A stretch of DNA of 64,000 bases, taken from an uncultured Flavobacteriales bacterium. GTDB taxonomy: Bacteria; Bacteroidota; Bacteroidia; Flavobacteriales_G; Salibacteraceae. The notes under the pieces are model-generated. The model did not search any database. It was not told the origin of the DNA and saw only the letters and a list, made by a program, of their open reading frames with translations. Position 1 is the first letter of the stretch. The number at the start of each line of letters is the position of its first letter. Shown here one piece after another: positions 17,921 through 26,646 of the stretch. The stretch lies in assembly GCA_943788725.1 (NCBI GenBank), contig CALSRJ010000001.1, forward strand, positions 310,001 to 374,000, in the 5' to 3' direction. The position numbers and the translations under genes are program-made.

Positions 17921-19752
17921 TTGGCGAATGGTTTTAGTTTGAACCCGCTGTATTCATACAATTCAACGCTCTGGTTTTCAATACCACTTTGGGGCATAAC
18001 GCGGTGAAAATGGAAGTCCATCAGGATGCCTTGAAATTGAAACTCCTCGGGGGTCTTGAACCAATCGTCTCTATTGAAGGCCATCTGAGTGATCAAGTAA
18101 TTGGCCAGGTCGAACCCCATCAATGTAAACCGCGTTGGCTCATAGCCATACTGCTGATTGTATTGCTTGTAGTAGGCATTCACGCGGTAGTCTGTAAAGT
18201 CAAGGTAACCCGTGACGGGTATGGTAACGCGCAGGTCGTGGAGCTGTTGAATGTCTAAATCTGTATCGTACTTCTGCCAATCCTCTAAACCGATGACCCT
18301 GAAGCGGCACTTACCCTCCGACTCATACTGCAAGTTATAGAGCTCGCTCAAGAATTTGGTCACAAACACCTTGTTCGTCGTGGGTACCACCAAGGTATAG
18401 CTTCCACTGTCGCTAAAACGCATGGTGAGGGTTTCTCGTGTAATGTCCCATAGCTTCACTTCGCGCACGGCGTCGGTGATGAAGGTGTCGGGAACGTTCA
18501 TGGCAACGGCGTAGCGCGACTTAAAGAACTCTACTACATCTTGGTCTGGAAGCTTATTTGAGTTGACGACAACTACTGTAGAATCCTGGTAGTTGGCTGC
18601 CAAGAACTCCGCAATTGCATCCAGTTGCATCGATTCGCTCGGCGTGGTCTTGATCGCATTGGGTTTGCCAAACAAGATTTTTGATGGCTTGGGGATGGGA
18701 CAAATCGCTGGAACACCCTTTTGCTTGAGGTAGGCGGCCACGACCACGAATTGGTCCGTATAGAAAGGGCCTACTGCGATATCAATATTATCAAACGCGC
18801 CTTTTGCGATAAGGGATCGAATCATGGCGGTATCCTGCCCTGAATTGATCAGCTTGACCTCAAACTTCACATTGTTCTTGGCAGCAAGCGAATCGACCGC
18901 ATGCACAAAACCCCTGTAAAAGCCCAGCGACACGCGTTGGGCTTCGCTTATTTGGAAATCATGCCGGTTGGATGAGTATGGAAACGTAGGCTGAACGGGT
19001 ATCAATAGACCTATGCGAACGATGGATGCCGCGTCGGGAACATGGGTCACCACCGTATCCTCAAGCTCTTGAGTGTCTTGGCGCTCTGGTTCCGGCAACA
19101 CTACTAACCTGCCTGGAATGCGAATGGCCATCCCTTCATTCAAAGTGGTCGTAAGCCCTGCATTTGCGCTCATTAGATCCTCAACGCGTACGTTGTACAG
19201 TTTGCTAATTGAGTAGAGTGTCTGCCCCTTTTCCACGATGTGCGCCTCTAAGGAGTCGAGCACTGCCGATTGAATAAACTCCTGTTGTTTCTGCTCCACC
19301 TTTGCCACCGGTATTTTAACCTGCGCATTCGCTTTCAGGCCTTCTTCCCTGATCTGAGGATTCGCATTGAGCAAGGCATCCAAAGAAATCGCGTACTTCT
19401 TGCTGATTGCGTAGAGGGTTTCCTTGGGCTGAACTGCATGTGTAATGTATTCATCGGTCTCATCGACCAATCCACCGAGCGACTTCTTATTATCGCCTGT
19501 CACTGGAATCAGAAGGGTTTGATTGACCTTCAACCCATCCGTTTTGACAATAGGATTGCTGCCCATGACCTCATCGATCGACACATTGTACAGCCTTGAA
19601 ATGCCGTAGAGGGTATTGCCTGGTTCAACAACATGCAAGTAGTACTTGCTACCATTGATTTTGTGCACCTGAGGGGTTTCCTGGGCGAGCATCGAAAACG
19701 AAAGGCACGTCAGGAAAAAAAGATAAATGATGATATTTCGGATCACTCCCAT
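17896..19752 (-). CDS. secreted LysM protein with periplasmic-binding-type domain
   Basis: 618 residues. An N-terminal signal peptide ([18 protein letters not shown]) is followed by three LysM repeats at about residues 35-85, 105-150 and 170-215 (for example [17 protein letters not shown] and [16 protein letters not shown]). The rest resembles a type 1 periplasmic-binding fold ([17 protein letters not shown] onwards, with [20 protein letters not shown]). LysM binds peptidoglycan. A PBP-like domain on a wall-bound protein recalls LpoA, the outer-membrane activator of a peptidoglycan synthase, but that link is only inference. It overlaps guaA by 10 bases and hemF by 25. Confidence 0.82.
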   Translation of the reverse strand: MGVIRNIIIYLFFLTCLSFSMLAQETPQVHKINGSKYYLHVVEPGNTLYGISRLYNVSIDEVMGSNPIVKTDGLKVNQTLLIPVTGDNKKSLGGLVDETDEYITHAVQPKETLYAISKKYAISLDALLNANPQIREEGLKANAQVKIPVAKVEQKQQEFIQSAVLDSLEAHIVEKGQTLYSISKLYNVRVEDLMSANAGLTTTLNEGMAIRIPGRLVVLPEPERQDTQELEDTVVTHVPDAASIVRIGLLIPVQPTFPYSSNRHDFQISEAQRVSLGFYRGFVHAVDSLAAKNNVKFEVKLINSGQDTAMIRSLIAKGAFDNIDIAVGPFYTDQFVVVAAYLKQKGVPAICPIPKPSKILFGKPNAIKTTPSESMQLDAIAEFLAANYQDSTVVVVNSNKLPDQDVVEFFKSRYAVAMNVPDTFITDAVREVKLWDITRETLTMRFSDSGSYTLVVPTTNKVFVTKFLSELYNLQYESEGKCRFRVIGLEDWQKYDTDLDIQQLHDLRVTIPVTGYLDFTDYRVNAYYKQYNQQYGYEPTRFTLMGFDLANYLITQMAFNRDDWFKTPEEFQFQGILMDFHFHRVMPQSGIENQSVELYEYSGFKLKPFAKWPVQKSK

Positions 19753-21272
19753 TCTATGGTGGCGGGTGGTTTGGAGCTAATGTCGTAAACAACGCGGTTC
19801 ACACCCTTCACATTATTGATGATCTTGTTAGAGATTGTTGCCAGAAACGCGTGCGGGAAGTGAAACCAATCGGCTGTCATCCCATCTGTTGAAGTCACAG
19901 CACGCAGAGCAACGGCATTTTCATACGTACGCTCATCGCCCATCACTCCTACCGATTGAACCGGAAGCAAAATGGCCCCGGCTTGCCAAATTTGTTCGTA
20001 AAGGCCGTATTCTTTCAACCCTTCCACATAAATGTGATCCACTTCTTGGAGAACGCGCACTTTTTCAGGCGTCACATCCCCCAAAATACGAATGCCTAAT
20101 CCAGGACCTGGGAACGGATGGCGGTTGAGAATGCTTTGTGGCAGACCTAAGGTGGCACCTACTTCTCTTACCTCATCCTTGAAGAGCGAGCTCAGTGGCT
20201 CCACTACCTTCAACTTCATGAAATCTGGAAGGCCACCTACGTTGTGGTGACTTTTGATCGTAGCAGAAGGTCCTTTCACCGACTTCGATTCAATGATGTC
20301 TGGGTAGATGGTTCCTTGTCCCAGCCATTTTACATCCGTTATGCGATGGGCCTCATCATCAAAAACTTCGATGAACACCCTTCCAATTGCTTTTCGTTTG
20401 CCTTCCGGGTCAGAAACACCTGCCAACTCTTTGTAGAATCGATCGGCGGAATCCACCCCCTTCACGTTGAGTCCAAGGTCTTCATACTGATGCAAGACGC
20501 TTTCAAACTCGTGCTTGCGCAGAAGTCCGTTGTCCACAAATATGCAGTACAAGTTCTTGCCAATCGCTCGGTGGAGCAACATGGCTGCCACGCTGCTGTC
20601 TACGCCTCCTGAAAGTCCAAGCACGACCTTATCATCGCCCAACTGCTCCTTGAGTTGCGCCACATTTGTGTCTACATACGATTCTGGCGTCCAAGATTGA
20701 TCGCAACCGCATACCCCCACCACGAAATTTCGAAGTACCGTTAAGCCGTCTGCACTGTGGTAGACTTCAGGATGAAATTGCAAGGCATAGGTTTCCTCAT
20801 TGTCAAAACGATAGCCACCCACCTCAACATCGCTGGTGCTGCACATAATGGACGTTCCTTTTGGAAGCGAATAGATGGTATCCGCATGTGACATCCAAAC
20901 TTGAGAGTCTTCTGCCACTCCTTTCATGAGCGGAGCGGAATGGTCTACGAAACTCAAGTTGGCTCGGCCGTATTCCCGCTTGGACGATACCTGCACCTCG
21001 CCACCATAATTGTGGGCTAAGAATTGGGCGCCGTAGCAAACACCTAATAGGGGGAGTTTCCCTTTAATCGCTTCTAAGTCAGGAGTTGGGTGATCTTCTT
21101 GGCGTACGGAAAATGGGCTGCCGCTGAGGATAACTCCTTTGACGTTGTCATCAATTGCAGGGAAGTCATTGTAGGGATGGATCTCACAGTAAACGTTCAA
21201 TTCCCTTACTCGCCGCGCAATGAGCTGCGTATACTGGGAACCAAAGTCAAGGATCAGGATCATTTCTTGCAT
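19743..21272 (-). CDS. guaA: GMP synthase (glutamine-hydrolysing)
   Basis: 509 residues from ATG 21272 ([11 protein letters not shown]). A further ATG at 21263 is possible. The upstream TTG at 21278 falls inside a TACATTTG -7 box and is unlikely. The class I amidotransferase domain has [15 protein letters not shown] (nucleophile Cys) and [10 protein letters not shown]. The ATP pyrophosphatase P-loop is [15 protein letters not shown], and the C-terminal dimer domain ends with KPPATIEWE. It converts XMP to GMP. It is the first gene of the minus-strand group guaA, LysM, hemF. Confidence 0.96.
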   Translation of the reverse strand: MQEMILILDFGSQYTQLIARRVRELNVYCEIHPYNDFPAIDDNVKGVILSGSPFSVRQEDHPTPDLEAIKGKLPLLGVCYGAQFLAHNYGGEVQVSSKREYGRANLSFVDHSAPLMKGVAEDSQVWMSHADTIYSLPKGTSIMCSTSDVEVGGYRFDNEETYALQFHPEVYHSADGLTVLRNFVVGVCGCDQSWTPESYVDTNVAQLKEQLGDDKVVLGLSGGVDSSVAAMLLHRAIGKNLYCIFVDNGLLRKHEFESVLHQYEDLGLNVKGVDSADRFYKELAGVSDPEGKRKAIGRVFIEVFDDEAHRITDVKWLGQGTIYPDIIESKSVKGPSATIKSHHNVGGLPDFMKLKVVEPLSSLFKDEVREVGATLGLPQSILNRHPFPGPGLGIRILGDVTPEKVRVLQEVDHIYVEGLKEYGLYEQIWQAGAILLPVQSVGVMGDERTYENAVALRAVTSTDGMTADWFHFPHAFLATISNKIINNVKGVNRVVYDISSKPPATIEWE

Positions 21273-21275
21273 GCG

Positions 21276-21283
21276 CAAATGTA
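21276..21283 (-). promoter_or_regulatory. -7 box TACATTTG of guaA
   Basis: A perfect TAnnTTTG element read on the minus strand, only 3 bases ahead of ATG 21272. The transcript would be nearly leaderless, or translation starts at ATG 21263. Either way the box excludes the TTG at 21278 as start. Confidence 0.45.
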
Positions 21284-21351
21284 GATTTTCGGGTGCATTG
21301 GCGCACCTTCAGATGCACTGAATAATCCACGAAGTACAGCTGAAAAACAAA

Positions 21352-21373
21352 AAAGGCGCCCGAAGGCGCCTTT
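21352..21373 (-). terminator. intrinsic terminator of yceI with UUCG loop
   Basis: A perfect 9-bp stem (AAAGGCGCC / GGCGCCTTT) closes a four-base loop that reads TTCG on the minus strand, a highly stable tetraloop. On the minus strand the stem runs into a T-rich tail. It lies 22 bases behind the yceI stop and also separates yceI from guaA. Confidence 0.9.
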
Positions 21374-21394
21374 AAGTGTTGTATTCAGAGAAAC

Positions 21395-22048
21395 TTAGGC
21401 CTTCTTGGCAACCAAAGTGATTTCTAGCTTAATGTCATCAGAAAGAACCGTGTCCTTGAGGAAATGCTCCCAAGCAACGTCATACTTCTGGCGATCAAAA
21501 ACCAACGTACCGGTAGCCGTCATGTTTCCATCTTCGTTCATGGTCATGTTGGTGATTTCAATGGTCTCAACATTGCTATTGCCACGGATAGTAAGGTTAC
21601 CCATTACTTTCATGCCTTCAGCAGATGTGATCTCAAAAGAAGACTCAGGAAACTCCGCTGTGTTAAAGAAGTCAGGTGTAGACAAGTGTCCAACCAAGTT
21701 CTCCATTGGACTCTCTTCGCTATAACCATTGTCTTTTGGAGCGATTGAAGTCATATCCACCGCAAAGTTTCCAGCTGTAATCTTCTCACCTGCTGTAGTG
21801 ATAGATCCGCTTTTCACGTTGATGTCACCAAAGTGAGAATATACGGTAGCACCTGCAGTTCCTCCGGTCCAACGGATGTTTGACTTCGCAGCGTCAACCG
21901 TCCAAGTGGCCGTTTCAGCAACCACTTCATTAGTATTCTCTTCGTTCGTAGCGTCAGATGTAGCTTCGGCAGACTCTCCTCCTCCAGCACAAGATGCAAG
22001 GGCAACCGAAACAGAGAGAGCAGCGATTAGTAATGTGTTCTTTTTCAT
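21395..22048 (-). CDS. YceI-family lipoprotein
   Basis: 217 residues. The signal peptide ends in VALASCAGGG, a lipobox with Cys at about residue 20, so it should be a lipoprotein. A low-complexity Glu/Thr/Asn linker follows. The YceI lipocalin-like barrel starts at WTVDAAKSNIRWTGGTAG and holds HLSTPDFFNTAEFPESSF. YceI proteins bind isoprenoid-type lipids in the periplasm and are often stress-induced. It is a single-gene unit: its own -7 box, a perfect palindrome over the promoter spacer, and a strong terminator. This points to control by a dedicated repressor. Confidence 0.9.
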   Translation of the reverse strand: MKKNTLLIAALSVSVALASCAGGGESAEATSDATNEENTNEVVAETATWTVDAAKSNIRWTGGTAGATVYSHFGDINVKSGSITTAGEKITAGNFAVDMTSIAPKDNGYSEESPMENLVGHLSTPDFFNTAEFPESSFEITSAEGMKVMGNLTIRGNSNVETIEITNMTMNEDGNMTATGTLVFDRQKYDVAWEHFLKDTVLSDDIKLEITLVAKKA

Positions 22049-22073
22049 AATTGTTGTGTTTAAGATTTATGTG

Positions 22074-22081
22074 CAAATGTA
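22074..22081 (-). promoter_or_regulatory. -7 box TACATTTG of yceI
   Basis: A perfect TAnnTTTG element on the minus strand, 25 bases ahead of the yceI ATG. It is separated by a single base from the palindrome at 22083-22104. Confidence 0.6.
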
Positions 22082-22082
22082 T

Positions 22083-22104
22083 ATTATATGTACCTACATA
22101 TAAT
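22083..22104. promoter_or_regulatory. perfect 10-bp inverted repeat, candidate operator of yceI
   Basis: ATTATATGTA (22083-22092), two bases CC, then TACATATAAT (22095-22104): a perfect palindrome covering the spacer and -33 area of the yceI promoter. Position and symmetry fit a dimeric repressor such as MarR or TetR type. Just beyond it, ATTAGAC occurs twice, at 22106-22112 and 22123-22129, 17 bases apart. No regulator gene is adjacent. Confidence 0.6.
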
Positions 22105-22181
22105 GATTAGACGCATTTTTATATTAGACACACCCATTCGAGCATGTAAAACAGAATACTAACAGAAATTCTTAGGCATTT

Positions 22182-23762
22182 TTAAAGCTGAAAGGCCTTC
22201 AGCTGCGGGTCAAGAGGATTGAAAGAATCGATCAACCCAGAGAGGAATGCTGTGCGCGTCTCCTCATTGGTATACATCAACCAATGGTGAACACGCTCTT
22301 GCGGCACTGCATTCGGAAAGGTAGCTTCCAGAAACTCCGCCAGCCTGCGTGCAGATACATCGTGCCTGCGCTTATCGGCGCGTAGTACCTTCTTCTGAAG
22401 TACCTCCATCCGCTTCAAGATGCGCTTCTGTTCTGCCCTCGCACTCTCGCCAAGTGTAGCATCAAACAACGCGAGCTCTGCTGCTATTTGAGATAGCTGT
22501 TCTTTCAATACTTGTGCCTTATCGCCGACGATGTACTCGTGGCTTCCTTCCTTTCGGACGATGGCTTTAAGGATGGCCTCTCGATCACCGTATACATCCG
22601 AAGCAGAAAGATCCAATTGTTGCATCCGTTTCTGAGCTTTATCGTCTATCAAGACCGCCATATCTCGCAATACCAGACCTGGGAAAAAGACATCCACGGC
22701 ATCGAACACTCCTTTCAACTGCAGCCAGTAGCTCAATTCTCCTGGACCGCCAATGTATCCGAGATTCGGCAGTATGCATTCTTGATACAAAGGGCGCAAT
22801 GCGACATTCGGGCTGAAAGATTCAGGGCTGGACGCGCTGAGTTTGAAAAGCTCTTCGGAAGTCCAATGCTTTGTAGCATCCGCAGTAGCGAATCCCTTCT
22901 CCGATCTAACTATACGCTCTCTTACCCCCTCTTCCATCCAGAACAAGTTGATATCGCGCGGGGTAATTTGCCCTTGGTAGCCCGATTCATGAAGCATTGC
23001 CGTATTGGAAGCGACCGCATCAGAGGAAAACCCTTCGGTCAATTCTCTCTGCACTATCGGTGCGAAAATCGCTTTTAGCCGCGCGTCGGCCGCATCTATC
23101 ACCACGATACCCAAGGAGCCAAACATCCAATGCACGAGATCGCGCGTTGCCTCTGCCAGTGTCCTGTTCGGCGTGTAGATCTCCGCTAAGGTGTCGAGTG
23201 TAGCCAGTTTAAACGGGTCGTCCTTGAAAATTTCTCTCAACTCCGCTTGAAACGCCTCGACCCCTTGAAGAAGCATCGGTCCGACCGCTCCTCCAGAATC
23301 TCTGTTCCAGACTACTTTTTCCGATCCAATAAATATGTGATTCGCTTCTTCAAAATCGTGATCCTCCGAAGCCATCCAATAAACCGGAACTGTCTTGACT
23401 CCATTCTTTTCTAAATCCATCGCCAAACGAATGGCTGAAAGAATTTTGTATGGAAAGAACATCGGTCCGCCGTAAATGCACAATTGATGACCGGTAACTA
23501 CGGTATATACCTCCTCATGCGCGAGGCGTTGAATGTTCGTGCGGGTTTTAGGTGAGGTATAGTGGGAAGATTCCGCTTGCTCGGTCAAGACTTCGACCAA
23601 TATCCGCCTCTCTTCCTTTGGCAATTTCCTTGACTTCGCAGCTTCCATCAAGCCTTGGAGACTAGGAACAACAGAATAGAACGCATCAAGCGACGCATCG
23701 CCGGCGAGGTAGCGCTCTATAAGCCCTGGTAGTTTTGGTGGGATGTTTTTGGCCTTGTTCAA
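22182..23762 (-). CDS. bshC: bacillithiol biosynthesis cysteine-adding enzyme
   Basis: 526 residues from TTG 23762, which matches the usual length of about 530. A GTG at 23852 would add 30 residues and overlap rimO, but that extension does not look like the family N-terminus. Signatures are VVTGHQLCIYGGPMFFPYK (about residue 90 from the TTG), VPVYWMASEDHDFEEANH and LGYIGGPGELSYWLQLK. A coiled-coil stretch with many basic residues follows near the C-terminus. BshC joins cysteine to glucosaminyl-malate to give bacillithiol, the low-molecular-weight thiol of many Bacteroidota. Confidence 0.92.
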   Translation of the reverse strand: MNKAKNIPPKLPGLIERYLAGDASLDAFYSVVPSLQGLMEAAKSRKLPKEERRILVEVLTEQAESSHYTSPKTRTNIQRLAHEEVYTVVTGHQLCIYGGPMFFPYKILSAIRLAMDLEKNGVKTVPVYWMASEDHDFEEANHIFIGSEKVVWNRDSGGAVGPMLLQGVEAFQAELREIFKDDPFKLATLDTLAEIYTPNRTLAEATRDLVHWMFGSLGIVVIDAADARLKAIFAPIVQRELTEGFSSDAVASNTAMLHESGYQGQITPRDINLFWMEEGVRERIVRSEKGFATADATKHWTSEELFKLSASSPESFSPNVALRPLYQECILPNLGYIGGPGELSYWLQLKGVFDAVDVFFPGLVLRDMAVLIDDKAQKRMQQLDLSASDVYGDREAILKAIVRKEGSHEYIVGDKAQVLKEQLSQIAAELALFDATLGESARAEQKRILKRMEVLQKKVLRADKRRHDVSARRLAEFLEATFPNAVPQERVHHWLMYTNEETRTAFLSGLIDSFNPLDPQLKAFQL

Positions 23763-23832
23763 AATCGTCTGCAAAGTAAGACTGAAAGGACATAAGGGCC
23801 ATAAATGTTCACGAAGAACTGAGAATTCAGGA

Positions 23833-25149
23833 TCAAGCTTGCACCACTTCACCTTCTAAATCGAAGGCTGTATTACTAATGACCTTCACCGTCACAAAGT
23901 CACCGATGCGTACGTACTGATCCGTTGCATCGATTACGACTTCGTTGTCTACTTCGGGTGAATCGTACTGAGTTCTCCCTATGAAGTAGCCCGATTCTTT
24001 TCGGTCGATCAGTACGCGTTCCACGGTTCCTATTCTTGCCTTGTTCTTTTCGAAGCTGATGCTCTCTTGCAATTCCATGATCGCATTAGCGCGTTCTTGC
24101 TTTACTTCTTGTGGTACATCGTCCTCTAATTGAAAGGCGTGTGTATTCTCTTCATGGCTGTACGTAAAAACACCCAGTCGATCGAACTTCATCTTCGCGA
24201 CCCAGTCGTACATCTCTTGGAATTGCTCCTCTGTTTCACCTGGAAATCCAGTGATCAATGTCGTTCTGATGGCCATGTTGGGATTGACTGTGCGCATTTC
24301 GTTCAAAATCCGATCGGTCTTTGCCCTCGTCGTGCCTCGGCGCATGCCCTTGAGCATCTCGTCGTTGATGTGCTGCAGGGGAATGTCCAGGTAATTGCAA
24401 ATCTTTGGGTTCCTGGCCATTTCTTCGATGGCGTCCATTGGGAAACCTGCTGGGTAGGCATAATGCAACCGGATCCAATCGATTCCCTCTACTTCACTCA
24501 GTTTCTGCATCAACTCAGCGAGGTTTCGCTTTCCGTAGATATCCAGTCCGTAATAGGTTGAATCCTGTGCGATCAGGATCAATTCTTTCGTCCCTTGCGC
24601 AGCGAGAGATTTCGCTTGCTTCACCAATTCTTCGATCGGCGTGCTCTTATGCTTGCCACGCATCAGTGGAATCGCGCAAAAGGCGCAAGGTCGATCACAA
24701 CCTTCACTGATCTTTAAGTATGCATAGTGGACTGGCGTTGTCAAAAATCGCTCTCCCACCAATTCGTGCTTATAATCTGCTTTGAGCGTTTTGAGCAAGC
24801 GCGGGAGCTCACGTGTACCGAACCAGGCGTCCACTTCTGGAATTTCTAGTTCGAGCTGTTCGCGGTAGCGTTCTGAAAGGCAGCCTGTGACAAGCACCTT
24901 ATTGACCCACCCTTGCTTTTTGGCTTCGGAAAACTGAAGGATGGTGTTGACCGACTCTTCCTTGGCGTTATCAATGAACCCGCAAGTATTGATGATGACC
25001 GTGTCAAAGTCTTCCTTCTCACTTTCGTGCTCAACGCTGAAATCGTTTGCCTTCAGTTGGGCCATTAAAATCTCGGAGTCGAAGATGTTCTTAGAACAGC
25101 CGAGGGTTACAACGTTGATCTTTTCTGATCGTTTGCCTTTGGTGCGCAT
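23833..25149 (-). CDS. rimO: ribosomal protein S12 methylthiotransferase
   Basis: 438 residues from ATG 25149 (MRTKGKRSEKINVVTLGC), one base past the ftsY stop. The MTTase domain has three conserved Cys (LGCSKN, TCGFI, GCLSERY). The radical-SAM cluster is SEGCDRPCAFCAIPLMRGKH (about residue 155), and a C-terminal TRAM domain ends the protein. It adds a methylthio group to the conserved Asp of S12 using SAM and two Fe-S clusters. MiaB is excluded by the TRAM-side motifs and the ftsY context, where RimO is usual in Bacteroidota. Confidence 0.93.
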   Translation of the reverse strand: MRTKGKRSEKINVVTLGCSKNIFDSEILMAQLKANDFSVEHESEKEDFDTVIINTCGFIDNAKEESVNTILQFSEAKKQGWVNKVLVTGCLSERYREQLELEIPEVDAWFGTRELPRLLKTLKADYKHELVGERFLTTPVHYAYLKISEGCDRPCAFCAIPLMRGKHKSTPIEELVKQAKSLAAQGTKELILIAQDSTYYGLDIYGKRNLAELMQKLSEVEGIDWIRLHYAYPAGFPMDAIEEMARNPKICNYLDIPLQHINDEMLKGMRRGTTRAKTDRILNEMRTVNPNMAIRTTLITGFPGETEEQFQEMYDWVAKMKFDRLGVFTYSHEENTHAFQLEDDVPQEVKQERANAIMELQESISFEKNKARIGTVERVLIDRKESGYFIGRTQYDSPEVDNEVVIDATDQYVRIGDFVTVKVISNTAFDLEGEVVQA

Positions 25150-25150
25150 G

Positions 25151-26110
25151 TCAACTATTACTAGAACCGAAGAGAGAATCAACGAAACTCCGTCGATCAA
25201 AGAGTTGAAGGTCGTCGATCTTTTCACCAACGCCGATGTATTTGACAGGAATCTTGAACTGATCACTGATTCCGATTACGACACCCCCTTTGGCGGTGCC
25301 GTCCAATTTCGTTAACGCCAAGGCATTCACTTCTGTAGCAGCGGTGAATTGCTTTGCCTGCTCGAAGGCATTTTGGCCGGTAGAGGCATCTAATACAAGG
25401 AGAATTTCATGTGGCGCATCAGGTACAATCTTCTGCATGACACGTTTGATTTTACTCAGCTCACCCATCAATCCCACCTTGTTGTGCAGTCTACCTGCCG
25501 TATCGATGATCACTACATCTGCCTCTTGATTCATCGCCGACTGTAAAGTATCAAACGCCACACTGGCTGGGTCAGAGCCCATGTTCTGGGCCACTACAGG
25601 AACACCTGCACGCTCGCCCCAAACCTTGAGTTGATCGATGGCGGCGGCTCTAAAGGTATCCGCCGCTCCAATCACTACTTTTTTACCCGCCCCTTTGAAT
25701 TGATGCGCGAGCTTACCGATGGTGGTGGTCTTTCCTACACCGTTTACGCCAACGACCATCATTACGTATGGCCTCTTGTTGAGCTGCTCTTCGAAATTCT
25801 TTACTTCTCCCGCCTTATTCTCTTCAAGCAACAGACTGATCTCTTCTCGCAAGAGCGTTTGCAGCTCCTCCGCGCTCACGTACTTGTCGCGCGATACGCG
25901 TTCTTCTATACGTCCGATGATCTTCAACGTCGTGTCTACTCCCACATCAGAGGTAACGAGCACTTCTTCTAAGTTGTCTAATACCTCATCGTCGACTTTT
26001 GACTTCCCAACAACTGCACGCGTTAGCTTGGAGAACACGCTCTCACGTGTCTTCTCGAGTCCTTTATCGAGCGACTCTTTCTTTGACTTGAAAAGACCAA
26101 ATAAAGCCAT
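25151..26110 (-). CDS. ftsY: signal recognition particle receptor FtsY
   Basis: 319 residues, a short FtsY without a long acidic A domain. The NG GTPase domain has the P-loop GVNGVGKTTTIGKLA (about residue 120), DTFRAAAIDQL, DTAGRLHNK and TKLDGTAKGG. It receives ribosome-SRP complexes at the membrane for co-translational insertion. The start is 28 bases past the hairpin at 26138-26168, and rimO follows directly, so ftsY-rimO-bshC looks like one unit. Confidence 0.96.
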   Translation of the reverse strand: MALFGLFKSKKESLDKGLEKTRESVFSKLTRAVVGKSKVDDEVLDNLEEVLVTSDVGVDTTLKIIGRIEERVSRDKYVSAEELQTLLREEISLLLEENKAGEVKNFEEQLNKRPYVMMVVGVNGVGKTTTIGKLAHQFKGAGKKVVIGAADTFRAAAIDQLKVWGERAGVPVVAQNMGSDPASVAFDTLQSAMNQEADVVIIDTAGRLHNKVGLMGELSKIKRVMQKIVPDAPHEILLVLDASTGQNAFEQAKQFTAATEVNALALTKLDGTAKGGVVIGISDQFKIPVKYIGVGEKIDDLQLFDRRSFVDSLFGSSNS

Positions 26111-26137
26111 TGAATAATCGGGATGGGGTTAAACAAA

Positions 26138-26168
26138 GAAAGCTTTCCGCCAGTGGTGGAAAGCTTTC
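26138..26168 (-). terminator. hairpin between DUF4295 and ftsY
   Basis: An 11-bp perfect stem, GAAAGCTTTCC (26138-26148) with its complement (26158-26168), and a 9-base loop. On the minus strand it is followed by TTTGTTT. It could end or attenuate the rpmG-DUF4295 transcript so that less reaches ftsY. Confidence 0.7.
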
Positions 26169-26188
26169 AAAAAATCTTTTAGAATCAA

Positions 26189-26344
26189 TTACTTGGCGTT
26201 CAGGAAGTCGTTCACCGCATCCTTGGGTAAAACCTCCTCACGGAAACTGTAGTTTCCTGTTTTCTCAGACTTCATCATCTTGATTACTTTGGTGAAGTCT
26301 TTTGCACCTTGCTTTCTTAGTCCTGCTACTGTCTTCTTAGCCAT
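26189..26344 (-). CDS. DUF4295 small protein
   Basis: 51 residues, MAKKTVAGLRKQGAKDFTKV at the start and VLPKDAVNDFLNAK at the end. This is the small basic DUF4295 family found in Bacteroidota beside the L33 gene, presumably ribosome-associated, though no function is proven. It is 19 bases behind rpmG and ahead of a hairpin. It is too short to be caught by a coarse gene search. Confidence 0.9.
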   Translation of the reverse strand: MAKKTVAGLRKQGAKDFTKVIKMMKSEKTGNYSFREEVLPKDAVNDFLNAK

Positions 26345-26363
26345 GGCTTAAATTTTCTTGGTT

Positions 26364-26546
26364 TTACTTGATCTCCTTATGAACCGTCATCTTGCGAAGA
26401 ATCGGATTGTACTTCTTAATCTCGATGCGGTCTGGAGTGTTCTTTCTGTTCTTGGTAGTAATGTAACGAGAAGTTCCTGGCATACCACTTTCCTTATGCT
26501 CGGTGCATTCTAGTATTACTTGAACCCTGTTTCCTTTCTTTGCCAT
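26364..26546 (-). CDS. rpmG: 50S ribosomal protein L33
   Basis: 60 residues from ATG 26546 ([20 protein letters not shown]). It carries the L33 core [20 protein letters not shown]. Only one Cys is left, so it is the zinc-free form. A TATTTTTG -7 box at 26577-26584 gives a leader of about 24 bases. In many Bacteroidota rpmB (L28) precedes rpmG; here a divergent asparaginase gene takes that place. Confidence 0.96.
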   Translation of the reverse strand: MAKKGNRVQVILECTEHKESGMPGTSRYITTKNRKNTPDRIEIKKYNPILRKMTVHKEIK

Positions 26547-26576
26547 GATTCCGTTGTCTTTGATAAAATCGGGGCG

Positions 26577-26584
26577 CAAAAATA
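26577..26584 (-). promoter_or_regulatory. -7 box TATTTTTG of rpmG
   Basis: A perfect TAnnTTTG on the minus strand, 30 bases ahead of the rpmG start. It supports an independent promoter for rpmG-DUF4295 rather than read-through from an rpmB gene. Confidence 0.5.
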
Positions 26585-26646
26585 ATTAATTGTATTTGAA
26601 TGATGGTTCGGAAGTTCAACTTTTTGAACCACAGCTATTTGATAAC

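Noticed and set aside
22512-23078. A 188-residue open frame on the plus strand
   Set aside because: It lies wholly antisense to bshC, which has strong family motifs; no promoter or family signal is seen in the shadow frame.
23762-23852. The 30-residue N-terminal extension of BshC from GTG 23852
   Set aside because: It does not resemble the family N-terminus, overlaps rimO by 20 bases and makes the protein longer than usual.
26606-26630. Inverted repeat GTTCAA/TTGAAC ahead of the asparaginase gene as an operator
   Set aside because: Only 6 bp per arm and no clear promoter box next to it; could be chance.
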